A stretch of 55,815 bases of DNA from Selenomonadaceae bacterium (GTDB lineage Bacteria; Bacillota; Negativicutes; Selenomonadales; Selenomonadaceae), in assembly GCA_017476005.1 (NCBI GenBank), contig JAFVEM010000055.1, positions 1-55,815 on the forward strand. Direction: 5' to 3'. Position 1 is the first letter of the stretch. Each line of letters starts with the position of its first letter. Below the pieces are notes generated by a model that worked only from the letters and a program-made list of their open reading frames with translations, did not search any database and was not told the origin of the DNA. Below, in pieces: positions 53,865 to 55,815 of this stretch. The translations under genes were made by a program, and so were the position numbers.

Positions 53865-55579
53865 TGAGAGCTACCAATCTATGCGCGCCTACCCTGCGGC
53901 AGGTACCGGCCGATGCGGAGGTAATCAGCCATAAACTGATGCTCCGCGCCGGCATGATGCGCAAGGCCGCCAGCGGCATGTACACCTTTTTGCCCTTGGG
54001 GTGGCGAGTTATCAAGAAAATCGAGAATATTATTCGGGAAGAAATGGACGCGGCGGGCGGACAGGAAATCATGATGCCCATTTTGCAAAGCGATGAGCTG
54101 TGGCAGGAAAGCGGTCGTTGGGCGGCTTACGGCGCGGAGATGATGCGGCTGAAAGACCGCCACGGTCACGAGTTTTGCCTTGGCCCCACCCATGAGGAAA
54201 TGATAACTGCCCTCGTCCGGGGCGAAGTGCGTTCCCACAAACAACTTCCCTTGTTGCTCTACCAAATACAGGATAAATTTCGGGACGAGCGCCGCCCTCG
54301 TTTTGGCCTCATGCGCAGTCGCGAATTTATCATGAAGGACTTGTACTCTTTTGATAAAGACGAGGCCGGCATGGACGAATCCTATCGAAAAATGTATGCG
54401 GCTTACACGACAATTTTTCGCCGTTGCGGCTTGAACTTTCGGCCGGTAGAGGCCGACAACGGAGCCATTGGCGGCGGACACTCCCATGAATTTACCGTAT
54501 TGGCGGAGTCAGGCGAATCGGCCATCGCTTATTGCACGGCTTGCGATTATGCCGCCAGCGACGAAAAGGCGGAACTGAAACCCTTGGCGGCATCGGCGGA
54601 AGAGGCGTTGCCCTTGGAAAAAGTAAGCACTCCCGGCACCAACACCATTGACACCTTGGCCGCCTTCCTGCAAATTCCCCGGGAGAGAACCATCAAGGCC
54701 GTGGCTTATCAAGACGACGGCAATCGTTTAATCTTGGTTTTCGTGCGCGGCGATCACGCTGTCAACGAAATCAAGGTGCGTAACTTGGTGCCGGGAGCCG
54801 CAGAACTGCGTATGGCCGATGAGGAAGCCATTACGGCGGTGGGCGGCTCTCCCGGGTTTATGAGTCCCATAGGTATTAAGCGAGGCGAAAATACTTTTAT
54901 CTTGGTGGACGCGACGGTGATGAACATGGTGAACGCCGTCACCGGCGCCAACGAACCAGATTTTCACTATAAGAACGTCAGCCCTAAGCGAGATTTCGGC
55001 GAGGTGCAAGTCGGCGATTTGCGCTTGGTGGAAGAGGGGGACGCCTGTCCTAAGTGCGGCGCGCCGCTAAAGATGACGCGCGGCATCGAAGTCGGGCAGG
55101 TGTTCACTTTAGGCACCAAATACAGCGCCGCCATGGGAGCCACTTTCTTGGACGAACAGGGAAAAGAAAACCCCATGGTAATGGGTTGCTACGGTATCGG
55201 CGTAGGTCGCACCATGGCGGCGGCCATCGAGCAGGGGAATGACGAGCATGGTATAATTTGGCCGCGAGCCATTGCCCCCTTTGAACTGCTCGTTGTTCCC
55301 GTCAATGCCAAAGACGAAGCGCAACTGACCTTCGCCGAAAAAATTTATAATGCCGCCAAAGAGGCCGGTATTGATACGCTACTGGATGACCGCAAAGAAA
55401 GAGCCGGCGTGAAATTCAAAGACGCGGACTTAATCGGTTATCCCTTGCGCGTAACCGTCGGCCCCAAGGCCGTGGAGACGGGAGAAATTGAACTTAAGGT
55501 GCGCCGCACCGGCGAGGTGCATATAGTTAGCGCTAACGAGTGGTTAGGTAAAGCCAAAGAACTCTTGGCCGGGCTGTGA
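53864..55579 (+). CDS. proS: Prolyl-tRNA synthetase, bacterial type
   Basis: It charges tRNA-Pro. The 571 residues follow the bacterial ProRS layout: class II motif 1 ([21 protein letters not shown]), motif 2 ([26 protein letters not shown]) and the inserted YbaK-like editing domain (about 240-390, with [31 protein letters not shown]). Motif 3 ([18 protein letters not shown]) and the C-terminal anticodon-binding domain follow. It is the last gene of the operon and is followed by a strong terminator, behind which an intron has inserted. No T-box lies upstream. Confidence 0.97.
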   Translation: MRATNLCAPTLRQVPADAEVISHKLMLRAGMMRKAASGMYTFLPLGWRVIKKIENIIREEMDAAGGQEIMMPILQSDELWQESGRWAAYGAEMMRLKDRHGHEFCLGPTHEEMITALVRGEVRSHKQLPLLLYQIQDKFRDERRPRFGLMRSREFIMKDLYSFDKDEAGMDESYRKMYAAYTTIFRRCGLNFRPVEADNGAIGGGHSHEFTVLAESGESAIAYCTACDYAASDEKAELKPLAASAEEALPLEKVSTPGTNTIDTLAAFLQIPRERTIKAVAYQDDGNRLILVFVRGDHAVNEIKVRNLVPGAAELRMADEEAITAVGGSPGFMSPIGIKRGENTFILVDATVMNMVNAVTGANEPDFHYKNVSPKRDFGEVQVGDLRLVEEGDACPKCGAPLKMTRGIEVGQVFTLGTKYSAAMGATFLDEQGKENPMVMGCYGIGVGRTMAAAIEQGNDEHGIIWPRAIAPFELLVVPVNAKDEAQLTFAEKIYNAAKEAGIDTLLDDRKERAGVKFKDADLIGYPLRVTVGPKAVETGEIELKVRRTGEVHIVSANEWLGKAKELLAGL

Positions 55580-55624
55580 GAAAATAATGGTTTTGGTAAA
55601 TGTCTCTGCTTGTGAGTATAAATA

Positions 55625-55674
55625 AAGAAGCCCCCGGCAAGAGCTATGACGCTACCGGGGGCTTCTTGTTTTTC
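55625..55674 (+). terminator. Terminator of proS
   Basis: A 13-base-pair stem (AAGAAGCCCCCGG with CCGGGGGCTTCTT) closes a 17-base loop and is followed by GTTTTTC. It abuts the intron 5' end. Confidence 0.9.
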
Positions 55675-55675
55675 T

Positions 55676-55815
55676 GTGCGCCCGGCGGCGCACATTTCTA
55701 ACCGGTGCAAGTCCGGAATCCGCCCGGTAGTGGGAAGGATATAGCCAAGGGCAAGGGTGTCCATCGTGAGGTGGAATCTGAAGGAAGCCGGCGGCAAACC
55801 TCTGGCCTGACGAAC
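55676..55815 (+). mobile_element. Group IIC intron, 5' part
   Basis: The sequence starts GTGCGCCCGG and forms the first domain I helix (GTGCGC/GCGCAC). It then shows conserved domain I blocks of bacterial group IIC introns: GGTGCAAGTCCGGAA, GGCAAGGGTGTCC, GGAATCTGAAGGAAGCCGG, CGGCAAACC and CTGACGAAC at the window end. These match the layout of the well-known Oceanobacillus iheyensis IIC intron as I remember it. Insertion directly behind a terminator hairpin and T run is the typical IIC target. The reverse transcriptase, if present, lies beyond the window. Confidence 0.9.

Noticed and set aside
53780-53870. T-box leader before proS
   Set aside because: proS overlaps ispG by one base, so no leader exists; no specifier stem or T-box sequence is seen.
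1-55815. CRISPR array or cas genes
   Set aside because: No regularly spaced direct repeats and no Cas-like proteins were found. The repeats present are palindromic units or the 28-bp pair.

Overview
The window reads as the chromosome of an anaerobic Bacillota bacterium, most probably a member of the Negativicutes (Acidaminococcaceae/Selenomonadales-like). This is inference: the evidence is the gene repertoire (gatCAB, a long FtsA-like protein, dapL, TAXI-TRAP transport, dgt-dnaG-rpoD, dxr-rseP-ispG-proS), GC-rich codon use, frequent TTG/GTG starts and near-consensus TTGACA-N17-TATAAT promoters. No marker in the window fixes the genus.

Layout. 1-570: remnant of an IS1182-type transposase, then a SAM-I riboswitch with its terminator. 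567-5350: metK, convergent gatC-gatA-gatB, and a tRNA-Gly/tRNA-Cys pair. 5475-8976: a large FtsA/PilM-like ATPase and a YihY-family membrane protein, followed by a cluster of palindromic units. 9174-16507: a lower-GC accessory island holding a complete type I Zorya anti-phage system (zorA, zorB, zorC, zorD). The island is bounded by a perfect 28-bp direct repeat that corresponds to codons 4-12 (plus one base) of the asparaginase gene, so it sits inside the 5' end of that gene and rebuilds it. No integrase is present. 16471-22151: asparaginase, a FIST-domain hybrid histidine kinase and a DUF4143-type ATPase. 22161-28742: nitrogen and amino-acid metabolism (dapL, a long glutamine synthetase, divergent gdhA), an AEC transporter, a small unknown gene with a possible RNA switch, and tadA. 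28746-33163 (minus strand): a TAXI-type TRAP transporter operon and a Gx-transporter/NusG-domain-II pair. 33254-37525: alr and a cobalamin late-step cluster (cobS, cobD, cobC). 37549-44324: hydrolase, a methyltransferase-like gene, an Rpn-type nuclease gene, a SPINDLY-type TPR glycosyltransferase, holA and an HD-GYP response regulator. 44558-50430: dgt, dnaG, rpoD and a diguanylate cyclase. 50568-55579: dxr-rseP-ispG-proS. 55676-end: the 5' part of a group IIC intron placed directly behind the proS terminator.

How the genes work together. Most of the window is housekeeping: SAM synthesis under SAM feedback, Gln-tRNA amidation, glutamate/glutamine and diaminopimelate metabolism, cobalamin assembly, replication and the major sigma factor, and the MEP isoprenoid pathway with RseP and ProRS. 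The accessory layer consists of the Zorya island, the Rpn nuclease gene, the IS1182 remnant and the group IIC intron. The most unusual feature is the precise placement of the Zorya system in the asparaginase gene between gene-derived direct repeats.
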